Source: JAICIG01 sp035532215 (GTDB taxonomy: Bacteria > Planctomycetota > Planctomycetia > Pirellulales > JAICIG01). Taken from it: a stretch of DNA of 11,449 bases. Each line of letters opens with the position of its first letter. The stretch's first letter is position 1. Positions 1-6,100 of the stretch are shown in pieces. Location of the stretch: NCBI GenBank assembly GCA_035532215.1, contig DATKRK010000086.1:1-11449 (forward strand), given 5' to 3'. Both the position numbers and the translations under genes were made by a program. Below the pieces are notes generated by a model, which made no database searches, was not told where the DNA came from, and saw only the letters and a program-made list of their open reading frames with translations.

Positions 1-411
1 CTCTTGCTCGCGAAGGAATGTAGCCGTCTCTTCGGCGAGTTCGGCAAGTTCGATATCGTGGTGCGCCTCGCACGAAACCGCGAACAATTGAAACGCCTTG
101 TGTTTGCGAAAGCGACGGTCGAGCGCCACGACATGGGGAAATTCCATGCGGCACGGCGGGCACCAGGTTCCCCAGAAGTTGATGACGGTCACGCGGCCTT
201 GCAGATTTTTCAGCCCGACCGTATGGCCTCCGCCCGTCAGCGGCTCGAGTCGCAGTTGCTCAAGCGAGCTGCCGACCGCGCTGGAGTCTTCGTGGCATCC
301 GGCTGGCTTGAGCAGCGTATAGATGAAAACGGCGAAGGCGATCGCCGCCAAAAACAGCCAATGGCCAATCCGGCCGCGCTCCGGCCCGATTTCATGCGTC
401 TCTTCCGTCAT
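1..411 (-). CDS. TlpA/ResA-like membrane-anchored thioredoxin, 3' end outside window
   Basis: The minus strand reads open from an ATG at 411-409 to the window edge (137 codons seen, no stop), so the C-terminus is missing. Seen: a charged N-terminus, one hydrophobic segment at about residues 17-35 (signal anchor), then a thioredoxin-like core with strand VTVINFW and the redox motif GTWCPPC (Cys84, Cys87). Known of the family: TlpA/ResA/AhpC-TSA-like proteins with WCPPC face the periplasm and reduce or isomerise disulfides, for example in cytochrome c maturation or envelope repair. The missing part should carry the cis-Pro loop. A TATAAT box lies upstream on the same strand (479-474). The gene is divergent from the CorC-like gene and no cytochrome gene is visible nearby, so the substrate is unknown. 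The fold assignment is firm; the specific role is not. Confidence 0.85.
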   Translation of the reverse strand, partial: MTEETHEIGPERGRIGHWLFLAAIAFAVFIYTLLKPAGCHEDSSAVGSSLEQLRLEPLTGGGHTVGLKNLQGRVTVINFWGTWCPPCRMEFPHVVALDRRFRKHKAFQLFAVSCEAHHDIELAELAEETATFLREQE

Positions 412-473
412 GGGAGTGGCTCCGGGATTTCCTTGCTCGTTGCCGGCCAATCGTCCCCGCTAACTGCCGAGCA

Positions 474-503
474 ATTATATACTTACTTCGCCGCCAGGGT
501 CCA
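474..503 (-). promoter_or_regulatory. Candidate promoter of the thioredoxin gene
   Basis: On the minus strand a perfect -10 box TATAAT lies at 479-474, with TGGACC (4 of 6 matches to TTGACA) at 503-498 and an 18-bp spacer. Transcription would start near 467 and leave a leader of about 56 nt before the ATG at 411. This is consensus matching only. Confidence 0.45.
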
Positions 504-530
504 ATTTCAGCAAACATCTCGCCCAGCGGA

Positions 531-536
531 TAGAAT
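531..536 (+). promoter_or_regulatory. Candidate -10 box for the leader ORF and CorC-like gene
   Basis: TAGAAT matches the -10 consensus at 5 of 6 positions and sits about 25 bp before the leader-ORF start. No convincing -35 hexamer is found at 16-19 bp; the best matches 3 of 6. Transcription from here would include the whole leader ORF and the dyad. Confidence 0.3.
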
Positions 537-560
537 GCTACGTTGCTGGCCGGAGCAGGC

Positions 561-617
561 ATGACGATTTCCGATCGATTCAGCCGGCAGAATCGATCGT
601 TTCCACGAGGGTTCTAA
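561..617 (+). CDS. 18-codon leader ORF overlapping the CorC-like gene
   Basis: ATG at 561-563 is preceded by GGAG (552-555) at 5-nt spacing. It encodes MTISDRFSRQNRSFPRGF and stops at TAA 615-617. The last A of that stop is the first base of the downstream ATG (TAATG), a typical termination-reinitiation junction. The peptide is basic, with four Arg. Its codons run through a 28-bp dyad (572-599), so ribosome position here could change the folding of the leader mRNA. This resembles a regulatory leader peptide, but no known leader (such as MgtL) is recognised by sequence. It may simply be a chance short frame; the good ribosome site and exact overlap argue for translation. Confidence 0.45.
   Translation: MTISDRFSRQNRSFPRGF
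572..599 (+). promoter_or_regulatory. 28-bp dyad before the CorC-like gene
   Basis: The arms CGATCGATTC (572-581) and GAATCGATCG (590-599) are perfect inverted copies. The 8-bp centre contains the palindrome GCCGGC, so the whole 28-bp site is symmetrical except for one A/A pair. It ends 7 bp before the GAGGG ribosome site (607-611) of the CorC-like gene. As DNA it could be an operator for a dimeric regulator; as RNA it would be a strong hairpin inside the leader ORF. The sequence does not decide between them. Confidence 0.55.
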
Positions 618-2011
618 TGACGGCGGCTACCTGGTTGATTATGGTTTTGATGGTTGGGTGCAATGCCGTATTCGCCGCCTATGAAATTGCTCTGGCCAGC
701 GTCTCGGTGGGCCGGCTGAAAGCTCTGGCCGACGCGCACCGCCGCGGCGCCCGCGCGGCGCTGGTGATGAAGCAGAACATGGAGGCCAGCCTGGCCGCCT
801 TGCAGTTGGGCATTACGCTGGTCGGGGCCATCGCCGCCGCGACCGGCGGCGCCGGCGCCGACGAAGCCATTGCTCCGCGGGTGGTCGCCTGGCTGGGCGT
901 TTCGGAGTGGACCAGCGAAGTCCTGGCCTTGGCCGTGGTGGTCGTTCCGCTCAGCGCCGTCACGATCGTCGTCGGCGAACTGATTCCCAAGGTCTTCGCC
1001 TTGAAGAACAAGGAGTGGGTCTGTTTGCGGTTGTCGGCGCCGATGCGCGCCCTGTCGACGGTCGTTTACCCGGCGGTCTGGATCTTGGAAGGCTCGGTCA
1101 AGGCGCTGTTGACCTGGAGCGAGCGGCGCTGGCAGCCGACGGTCGGCGGGCATAAGGCGGAAGTCACCGAGATGCAGGAGCTGCGCGCCGTGGTGGCGCT
1201 GGCCCGCACTTCGCGGCTGATCGGCGGCCAGGAGGAAAAAATCATCCTGGGCGCCGCCCGGCTCTCGAGCCGCTCGATCGCCGAGATCATGATCCCCACG
1301 CACGAGATCATCACGCTCGACCTGGCCCACACGATGTCGGAAAGCCTGGTCGTCGCGCATGCCGACATGCACACGCGGTTTCCCGTCTGCGCCGAGCCGG
1401 GCAACCCGCAGTCGATCTGCGGCTACGTCAACTTCAAAGACATCGTTTCCGAATTGCGGTTGAGCCCCGATCAGCCGTCGCTGCGCGGCATCATGCGCAC
1501 GATGCCGGAGCTTTCCGAACAGCTCTCGATCGCTTCCAGCCTGCAGCGGATGATCCGCGAGTACGTCCACATCGCCTTGGTGCGCGACCGCGCCGGCAAG
1601 ATCGTGGGCATGGTGACGATGGAGGACATCCTGGAAGAGTTGGTCGGCGACATCGAAGACGAATACGATCGCGCGCCGAGCCACATTTCCGAAGGCGGGG
1701 CCGGCTGGGTCGTGGGCGGCGGCGTCACGCTCGATCGGCTGGAGCAAGTCGCCGGGGTGCGCATCGATCGCATGGATCTGCCGCCCGATTGCCGCACGCT
1801 GCACGATTGGGTCGCCGCGCTGTTGCAACGGCCCGTCCACGGCGGCGACCTGGTTCGAGCCAGCGGCCTGCGCGTGCTCGTGCGCAAGTTGCGCCGGCAG
1901 CAAGTGCTCGAAGCGCAAGTCTCGCGCGACGATGCGGGGTCGCCTTCCGCCCGAGAACCCGCGGCGACCAACGCCGAATTGCGCGGCCAAGAGTCGTCGC
2001 TGGGGCGGTAG
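617..2011 (+). CDS. CorC/HlyC-type transporter: CNNM (DUF21), CBS pair, CorC_HlyC domain
   Basis: A 464-residue inner-membrane protein. Seen: hydrophobic segments at about 4-22, 60-80, 101-120 and 140-166, with the signature GELIPK (120-125) typical of the CNNM/DUF21 transmembrane domain. A CBS pair follows at about 218-340, ending in the typical GMVTMEDILEELVGDIEDEY. A CorC_HlyC domain covers about 362-427, and a polar tail ends at 464. Known of the family: CNNM/CorC proteins handle Mg2+ (and perhaps Co2+) export, with the CBS pair sensing nucleotide and Mg2+; old 'hemolysin' names are misleading. ATG 617 is supported by GAGGG at 607-611 and the TAATG overlap with the leader ORF. The TAG stop lies inside an inverted-repeat element (2008-2069), so the poorly conserved tail may have been reset by its insertion. 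Confidence 0.93.
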   Translation: MTAATWLIMVLMVGCNAVFAAYEIALASVSVGRLKALADAHRRGARAALVMKQNMEASLAALQLGITLVGAIAAATGGAGADEAIAPRVVAWLGVSEWTSEVLALAVVVVPLSAVTIVVGELIPKVFALKNKEWVCLRLSAPMRALSTVVYPAVWILEGSVKALLTWSERRWQPTVGGHKAEVTEMQELRAVVALARTSRLIGGQEEKIILGAARLSSRSIAEIMIPTHEIITLDLAHTMSESLVVAHADMHTRFPVCAEPGNPQSICGYVNFKDIVSELRLSPDQPSLRGIMRTMPELSEQLSIASSLQRMIREYVHIALVRDRAGKIVGMVTMEDILEELVGDIEDEYDRAPSHISEGGAGWVVGGGVTLDRLEQVAGVRIDRMDLPPDCRTLHDWVAALLQRPVHGGDLVRASGLRVLVRKLRRQQVLEAQVSRDDAGSPSAREPAATNAELRGQESSLGR

Positions 2012-2069
2012 GGCGGACATTCCTGTCTGCCGCAACCGCGGGCATGGCAGAACAGAATGTCCGCCCTAC
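2008..2069. repeat. Inverted pair of GTAG-headed hairpins (REPIN-like)
   Basis: Two 24-nt arms, 2008-2031 and 2046-2069, are inverted copies (21 of 24 identical) around a 14-nt spacer. Each arm begins with GTAG followed by a self-complementary core: GGCGGACA-ttcc-TGTCTGCC in the first (one G/T wobble), a slightly bulged version in the second. Known: REP sequences are tetranucleotide-headed hairpins, REPINs are inverted REP pairs, and GTAG-headed REPs are described in Stenotrophomonas (SMAG). Likeness to those is by architecture only. The element sits exactly between two convergent genes, supplies both of their TAG stops and could serve as a two-way terminator, although it has no T-tract. Confidence 0.75.
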
Positions 2070-2731
2070 TCCGGCTCGAGCGGGCCGCCCTCGGGCAAGA
2101 GTTCCTCGAGGGGGCAGCCTTCGCAGACCGGCGTCTTGCGGCAGTGTTCGCGCCCTACGAGTGCGAGCAAGTCGTGAAATTCGGCGAGTCGCTCGGCGTC
2201 GCGATCCAGGCCGCTTTCGACGTACTCCTTGATCGACTCGCCGTCGGCGTCGAATTCGATCCAACCGTGCCGCTTGAGCACGCGATGCACGGCCAGGTCG
2301 ACGATGAAGCTCGGCCGGCCCGCGGCAAACAGCAAGATCGAGTCGGCCGTTTCGGCGCCGATGCCGCTGAGGCCGAGCAATTCGCCGCGCAGCGTTTCGG
2401 CGCCGGCGGCCAGCATCGTCTGGACGTCGCCTGCGTAGCGTTCGACAACGAACCTGGCGAGCCGCCGCAATCGCTCGGCGCGCTTGCGGGCGTTGCCGGC
2501 CGGCTCGATCCATTCGATCAGTTCTTCGAGCGACGCTTCGCACAAGCCGCGAGCATCGGCGACGCCCGCCGCTTGCAAGTTTTCCAAAACCTGCGCGGCG
2601 CGCGGGCTGGCGGCGTCTTCGCCCAGCAATGCGCAGACGAGAGCCGCAAAGCCATCCGGCGCCGCGTTGCGCCGGCGTCGGCCGTAATTTGCGGTCAAGC
2701 GGTCGCGGACGGTTTGCAAGGAAGCGTGCAT
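2066..2731 (-). CDS. HhH-GPD DNA glycosylase related to endonuclease III / MagIII
   Basis: Predicted base-excision DNA glycosylase of 221 residues from the ATG at 2731. The frame stays open to an ATG at 2824, but those 31 extra residues are low in complexity and unlike the family; neither start has a strong ribosome site. Seen: the helix-hairpin-helix LSGIGAETAD at about 121-130 and the catalytic Asp in FIVDLAVHR (D145). The position of the endonuclease III catalytic Lys is Glu (E127), as in the GxE(S/T)AD form of Helicobacter MagIII-like 3-methyladenine glycosylases, which suggests a monofunctional enzyme. The C-terminal cysteines fit C-x5-C-x2-C (197, 203, 206), but the fourth ligand position of the 4Fe-4S loop is Leu. 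The substrate base is not known. The stop lies in the inverted repeat shared with the CorC-like gene. Confidence 0.85.
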   Translation of the reverse strand: MHASLQTVRDRLTANYGRRRRNAAPDGFAALVCALLGEDAASPRAAQVLENLQAAGVADARGLCEASLEELIEWIEPAGNARKRAERLRRLARFVVERYAGDVQTMLAAGAETLRGELLGLSGIGAETADSILLFAAGRPSFIVDLAVHRVLKRHGWIEFDADGESIKEYVESGLDRDAERLAEFHDLLALVGREHCRKTPVCEGCPLEELLPEGGPLEPE

Positions 2732-2886
2732 GAGGCGGCTCGATGTTCTCGGAATGCCGGAGTTTCGAATTGCCGGAGGAGCTGAAGCGACGTTGAATAC
2801 GCCATGTTGAGTCCGACAATTCATGGTTTGTCAAGAGCGAAATGCGCGGGCTCGATCGCGAGTCGCGATGAACTCGGAAAGTCCCT

Positions 2887-2915
2887 TTGTCGCCAACGCA
2901 AGGCAAGCTTATAAT
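2887..2915 (+). promoter_or_regulatory. Sigma70-type promoter for the DUF2617-like gene
   Basis: TTGTCG (2887-2892; 4 of 6 matches to TTGACA) and a perfect TATAAT (2910-2915) are separated by exactly 17 bp. Transcription would start near 2922, giving a leader of about 74 nt before the preferred GTG at 2996. Confidence 0.6.
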
Positions 2916-2995
2916 GCCCATGTCAGCCCTGGGCGGGCCGACCCCGTCCGCCGGCATTCGAAAGGCGAGTGTTTCAATACAAGGAAACTGCAGCC

Positions 2996-3535
2996 GTGTT
3001 GTCCGTTCGACCCAAGGTCGCCGAATTGGTGTTTCAGTTGTACGGGCGATCCCTGCATCCCGAGTTGTTCGAGGTGTACAATTCGCGAACCGTGCGGCGC
3101 GGCGAATACGAAGCCACGATCAGCATCACCAGCGCCGGCCACATCGTCACTTGGCGATATCACGGGCTGACGCTGACGGAAGTCGCCGCCTCCGCACAAC
3201 ATCCGCTGCCGCAAAAGCGGCGGCTGCTCTCTTACCGGCTGAAGGGCGAACGCAACGATCGCATGGAATGCCGCGGCGGCGCCTCGTATCAGGTGAACTT
3301 TCAGTTGGAGCCGGTCGAGCCCGAGGTCTTTTGGACCTTCCAGCAAGAGTTGAGCCACGACGGCGAGCGGCAGGGCATGCTGCACCGCTTCAATTCCAGC
3401 GGCCGCATGGCGCTCGGTGCCTTGAGCTACATCAACGTCGAGACCCGCAACCGCAGCCTGCTCGTGCAGGCCTTCCACACCTTCCCCGACGATTACGCGA
3501 TCGTCAAGAGCCAGTCGCTCTACGAAATTCCGTAG
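2996..3535 (+). CDS. DUF2617-like protein of unknown function
   Basis: A soluble protein of 179 residues from GTG 2996, or 188 from the in-frame GTG at 2969. I prefer 2996: AAGGA lies at 2981-2985 with a 10-nt gap, and the product then begins (M)LSVRPKVAEL, matching my memory of planctomycete homologues. Seen: no signal peptide or membrane segment; an alternating beta-rich pattern; and a C-terminal stretch HTFPDDYAIVKSQS that resembles the conserved HxxPxDxxxVxxxS region of DUF2617 proteins from actinobacteria. Known: the family has no assigned biochemical function. The family call is from memory, not a profile search. The gene stands alone, divergent from the glycosylase and convergent with the SEC-C gene, and has its own promoter. 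Confidence 0.7.
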   Translation: MLSVRPKVAELVFQLYGRSLHPELFEVYNSRTVRRGEYEATISITSAGHIVTWRYHGLTLTEVAASAQHPLPQKRRLLSYRLKGERNDRMECRGGASYQVNFQLEPVEPEVFWTFQQELSHDGERQGMLHRFNSSGRMALGALSYINVETRNRSLLVQAFHTFPDDYAIVKSQSLYEIP

Positions 3536-3617
3536 CGGCGACGGCGTCCTTGATTTTAGGAACGTCTTGCAGCTACCGACCTGAACTGCTTTCAGCGGGG
3601 CAATCCGCGTTTAGGCG

Positions 3618-3641
3618 CGCGGCCGAAAATCAGCCGCGTTT
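3618..3641 (+). terminator. Weak hairpin after the DUF2617-like gene
   Basis: CGCGGC (3618-3623) and GCCGCG (3633-3638) form a 6-bp stem around a 9-nt loop, followed by TTT (3639-3641). It lies about 83 nt past the stop at 3535 and overlaps the end of the convergent SEC-C gene. The stem is short and the T-run minimal, so terminator function is only possible. Confidence 0.25.
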
Positions 3642-4082
3642 CATACCGCAGCAGAACTTGTACTTTTTGCCGCTGTTGCAAGGGCACGGCGCGTAACGAT
3701 CGACCGGTCGCTGTGTTAAGGAGGACTGTGTCGGGCGGGGTTTCGGCACGATCCAAGCCGCGCCCCGCGCGGGGCCGCTTGGCCAGTCGTCGGCCCAATC
3801 GTCCGCCAAATCGCGCCCGTGCATTCGCGGGAACATCTCCTCGTGTCGGCGGATCATGGGGGCGACGATGGAGCGCCGAAATTCGTCGAACTCCTCGTCA
3901 TTCATATCGAAGGCCGAACGCATCTCACCGAGCAGCCCCTCCCTTTGGTCGTCCGACAAAAGCGCAAGGCTGTAGCAAAGTTGTCCGATCTGGAGCGCCT
4001 TGTTCAACTGCTCCTCTGAACCATCGGTCTGATCGAGCAACGGCTTCGCAAAGGCTGCGAAGGCTTCTGCAATGGCGCCCAT
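3630..4082 (-). CDS. SEC-C metal-binding motif protein
   Basis: A soluble protein of 150 residues. The ATG at 4082 has GGAGGG (4096-4091) at 8-nt spacing; the in-frame ATG at 4088 is only 2 nt from that site, so 4082 is the better start. Seen: a mainly helical, acidic N-terminal part, a Pro-rich linker, and a C-terminal SEC-C motif APCPCNSGKKYKFCCG (Cys133, 135, 144, 145; CxCx8CC). Known: this zinc-binding module occurs at the end of SecA, where it binds SecB and ribosomes, and on many otherwise unrelated proteins. It therefore marks likely protein or ribosome contact, not a specific enzyme. The N-terminal domain is not recognised. Both flanking plus-strand and minus-strand genes appear to be separate units. 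Confidence 0.8.
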   Translation of the reverse strand: MGAIAEAFAAFAKPLLDQTDGSEEQLNKALQIGQLCYSLALLSDDQREGLLGEMRSAFDMNDEEFDEFRRSIVAPMIRRHEEMFPRMHGRDLADDWADDWPSGPARGAAWIVPKPRPTQSSLTQRPVDRYAPCPCNSGKKYKFCCGMKRG

Positions 4083-4259
4083 GTGCATTTCCCTCCATGT
4101 AACTGGGCCGGCCGGTCATCGAATTGCGGCAAGGCGAAAACCTCGCGTGTGGCACGATTTCGCCATCTTGCGCCGCCAAGCGTAATTTTACCAAAGCGCG
4201 AGCGGATCGCAAAGCGATCGTCGCGGGCCGAGGCCCGCGGCGGCACGTTGAACATCGCA
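4083..4259. other. Gap with two hairpins and a weak -10 box
   Basis: Downstream of the ACP-like gene (minus) lie GCCCGCG/CGCGGGC (arms 4222-4228 and 4233-4239, 4-nt loop) and GATCGC/GCGATC (arms 4205-4210 and 4214-4219, 3-nt loop). Neither is followed by a T-run, so they are structured 3' RNA or REP-like debris and not clear intrinsic terminators. On the minus strand TAAAAT (4190-4185) could be the -10 box of the SEC-C gene, but the -35 match is only 3 of 6. No coding region is supported here. Confidence 0.45.
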
Positions 4260-4958
4260 TCAATCGGCGCCGAAGTCGTCAACGAATCGGGCTTCCAGCG
4301 TAACGCGCCCCGGATCAACGCCTAATTGTTCCGACACGAGAGCGACGAGCGTCGCCCAAATCTCGGCCAGCGTGCCTTGGTATCGATTGGCGCAAAGCGC
4401 AGCGTAATTGCGCGCCATGACTGTGGTCGTCAATCCCCCGAGCGTTCTGCTGGCGGCGTCGAATTCTATGGCCCACGGCGCCGATAGCTTGCACGCTGCA
4501 AAGGCCGTCGCCGCCCAAGCGCCGATCGCTATGAATGCGGCGACGCGAAACCCGAAGCGAGGCCATCCCAGCCAAAGCGCATGGCCCGCGATCCCGAGCG
4601 AAAGCACGGCTAGTAGGATCGTCAACCAGAGAGGCCGCTTAAGCTCGGGCAATCGCAAGCGCGTCACCTTGGCCAGGCGCCGCCAATCGCGCCGGCGGCG
4701 CCCGTCGGGAAATAGAGGCGCCAGTTCGCTGCGCGGCCGCAGCGCCTTTCGGCTGATGCCGGCAACCGCAACGAGCGCCCCACGCAACCGATAAAAGCTG
4801 AAGCTGCTCAGGCACGCCGGTTGCCGGCCCGCGGTCTTTGCGACGACATACTCGAACAATTCTCCGACCGTCGTGATCTCGCCGGCATCCTTATCGGAGA
4901 TCTTGATGTCGAATGTCCGCTCGACCTCGATCACGAGTTCTACCAAATCGAGTCCCAC
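4260..4958 (-). CDS. Membrane protein with acyl-carrier-protein halves in swapped order
   Basis: A 232-residue protein starting at GTG 4958; AGGGAG lies 9 nt upstream and an in-frame TAA precedes it. Residues 1-40 read like the second half of an ACP, from just after the DSL site through helices II-IV (GLDLVELVIEVERTFDIKI ... ITTVGELFEYVV). A basic region RLRGALVAVAGISRKALRP (about 57-75) and RRRRDWRRL follow, then two hydrophobic segments (about 108-131 and 136-157). A second helix-IV-like piece (TLGGLTTTVMARNY, 172-185) precedes residues 196-232, which read like the first half of an ACP (EQLGVDPGRVTLEARFVDDF) and stop at GAD, exactly where DSL would begin. The phosphopantetheine Ser is absent: GAD ends the protein and (M)GLD begins it. 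The domain therefore looks circularly permuted around a membrane hairpin. Alternatives are the remains of two tandem ACPs or an unrecognised established family. The function is unknown. Confidence 0.7.
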   Translation of the reverse strand: MGLDLVELVIEVERTFDIKISDKDAGEITTVGELFEYVVAKTAGRQPACLSSFSFYRLRGALVAVAGISRKALRPRSELAPLFPDGRRRRDWRRLAKVTRLRLPELKRPLWLTILLAVLSLGIAGHALWLGWPRFGFRVAAFIAIGAWAATAFAACKLSAPWAIEFDAASRTLGGLTTTVMARNYAALCANRYQGTLAEIWATLVALVSEQLGVDPGRVTLEARFVDDFGAD

Positions 4959-4994
4959 GGCCTTCGGCTCCCTGGGTATAGGAATCGCTCGCGC

Positions 4995-5009
4995 GGTGAT
5001 TATATCACC
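4995..5009 (-). promoter_or_regulatory. Extended -10 promoter inside a 15-bp palindrome
   Basis: On the minus strand the palindrome GGTGATATAATCACC (6-bp arms, 3-bp centre) contains TGATATAAT, a perfect -10 hexamer (5004-4999) with the TGn extension. No -35 box fits, as expected for extended -10 promoters. Transcription would start near 4992, about 34 nt before the GTG of the ACP-like gene. The symmetry would also suit a repressor overlapping the -10 box. Confidence 0.55.
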
Positions 5010-5225
5010 TTCCGGCTAACTCGCGCTATGCCCCATCGCTAATCTTGGGTGCGAATGGAATGTGTTGCGGTCGAGGAACTGCCGCCTCGATTAATGCCCC
5101 AACGAACGCTAGGGTCGCTCGGCTTGGGCGCGAATGGAGTTCGCCCGCGAGCAGGCAGCCTTGCGTTCTCTTGATAGTCGGCCATGGTCGACGGAATGGA
5201 TCGGGCGACGTTGCACGACCGGAAA
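5010..5225. other. Gap without a supported gene; imperfect direct repeat
   Basis: An 18-nt sequence beginning CTTGGG(T/C)GCGAATGGA occurs at 5044-5061 and again at 5123-5140 (16 of 18 identical). A 6-bp inverted repeat TCGAGG/CCTCGA has arms at 5071-5076 and 5085-5090. Open frames here are short, lack ribosome sites and resemble nothing, so I call no gene. Confidence 0.4.
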
Positions 5226-6026
5226 TCAACTTCTCGCCAGGAACTTCTCCAGCGCCGCGTTGAACGCCGCCGGGTTCTCTAGCGGCGCCATGTGGCCGGC
5301 GTTGGGGATGACGACGAATTCGGCGCCGGGGATGGCGGCGGCCATGCCGCGCATCTCGTCGAGGGGCGAGATCGCGTCCTCGGCGCCGACGACAACCAGC
5401 GTCGGCGTGCTAATCGTCGGCAGCAGCGCGGTCGAATCGGGCCGCTCGGCCATGCCGCGCTGCGCGGCGGCGATTGCGACGGGATGGGTCGCGGCCATCA
5501 CGCGGCGCGCGGCGGCCAGCACTTCCGGTTTCTCCGCCGCCGTTCGAGGAGCGAACAACTTGGGCAGCATGGCATCGGCGACCGGCTCGGCGCCTTCGGC
5601 GAGAACTTGTTCGCCCAGCTTGCGGCGATGGGCCGCCGCTGCGGCCGAATCGGCCGCGGCGCGCGTGTCGCACAAGACGAGCGCGCGCAGCCTCGCGGCA
5701 AATTGGTCGACGAACCGCAGCGCGATGTAGCCGCCCATCGACAAGCCGCAAAACACGACCGGCCGCCGCTCGTCGAGCGCGTCGAGTAGTTCCGCCAAAT
5801 CGCCGGCGAACTCTTCCATCGTCACCGTCTCGCCGCGGGCGTCGCTCAAACCGAAGCCTCGCAAATCGGGCGCCAGCACGCGATAACGCGGCGCGAACGC
5901 CTCGATCTGCGCCTGCCACATCGTATGGTCCAGCGGAAAGCCGTGTACGAACAGAAGCGTCTCGCCGGCGCCTGCGTCGAGCACGCTCAAGGCGGCGCCG
6001 CCGACTTCGATCCGTTTGATGGGCAT
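5226..6026 (-). CDS. Alpha/beta hydrolase, enol-lactonase-like
   Basis: A cytosolic hydrolase of 266 residues, the usual length for a single-domain alpha/beta hydrolase. Seen: oxyanion-hole motif HGFP (28-31), DLRGFGLSD at 54-62, nucleophile elbow GLSMGG with Ser96, probable acid Asp217 (VVGAEDAISP) and His245 (NAGHMAPLENP). All three triad residues are present, so it should be active. The layout resembles 3-oxoadipate enol-lactonase (PcaD) and general esterases/lactonases, but no beta-ketoadipate genes are nearby and the substrate cannot be assigned. The ATG at 6026 is preceded by AGGAAGGAA (6038-6030). There is no signal peptide. The gene points the same way as the ACP-like gene but is separated from it by 267 bp and a promoter, so co-transcription is not implied. 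Confidence 0.88.
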   Translation of the reverse strand: MPIKRIEVGGAALSVLDAGAGETLLFVHGFPLDHTMWQAQIEAFAPRYRVLAPDLRGFGLSDARGETVTMEEFAGDLAELLDALDERRPVVFCGLSMGGYIALRFVDQFAARLRALVLCDTRAAADSAAAAAHRRKLGEQVLAEGAEPVADAMLPKLFAPRTAAEKPEVLAAARRVMAATHPVAIAAAQRGMAERPDSTALLPTISTPTLVVVGAEDAISPLDEMRGMAAAIPGAEFVVIPNAGHMAPLENPAAFNAALEKFLARS

Positions 6027-6100
6027 GATTTCCTTCCTACTGCAAACGTTCTATTTCTCCGCGCCAGCGCGAAGATTCATGTGGCGCTTTTGGCAAAGGC

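Noticed and set aside
614..2035. 473-codon open frame antisense to the CorC-like gene
   Set aside because: It mirrors a gene with clear domains, is rich in Arg/Ala/Gly/His without family likeness, and is a normal by-product of GC-rich codon use.
2829..2834. Perfect TTGACA on the minus strand as a -35 box for the glycosylase
   Set aside because: No acceptable -10 hexamer at 15-19 bp; the best downstream hexamer matches only 3 of 6.
1725..2957. 410-codon minus frame spanning the repeat and the glycosylase region
   Set aside because: Arg-rich low-complexity translation crossing a convergent gene junction and the inverted repeat; the glycosylase frame explains the DNA.
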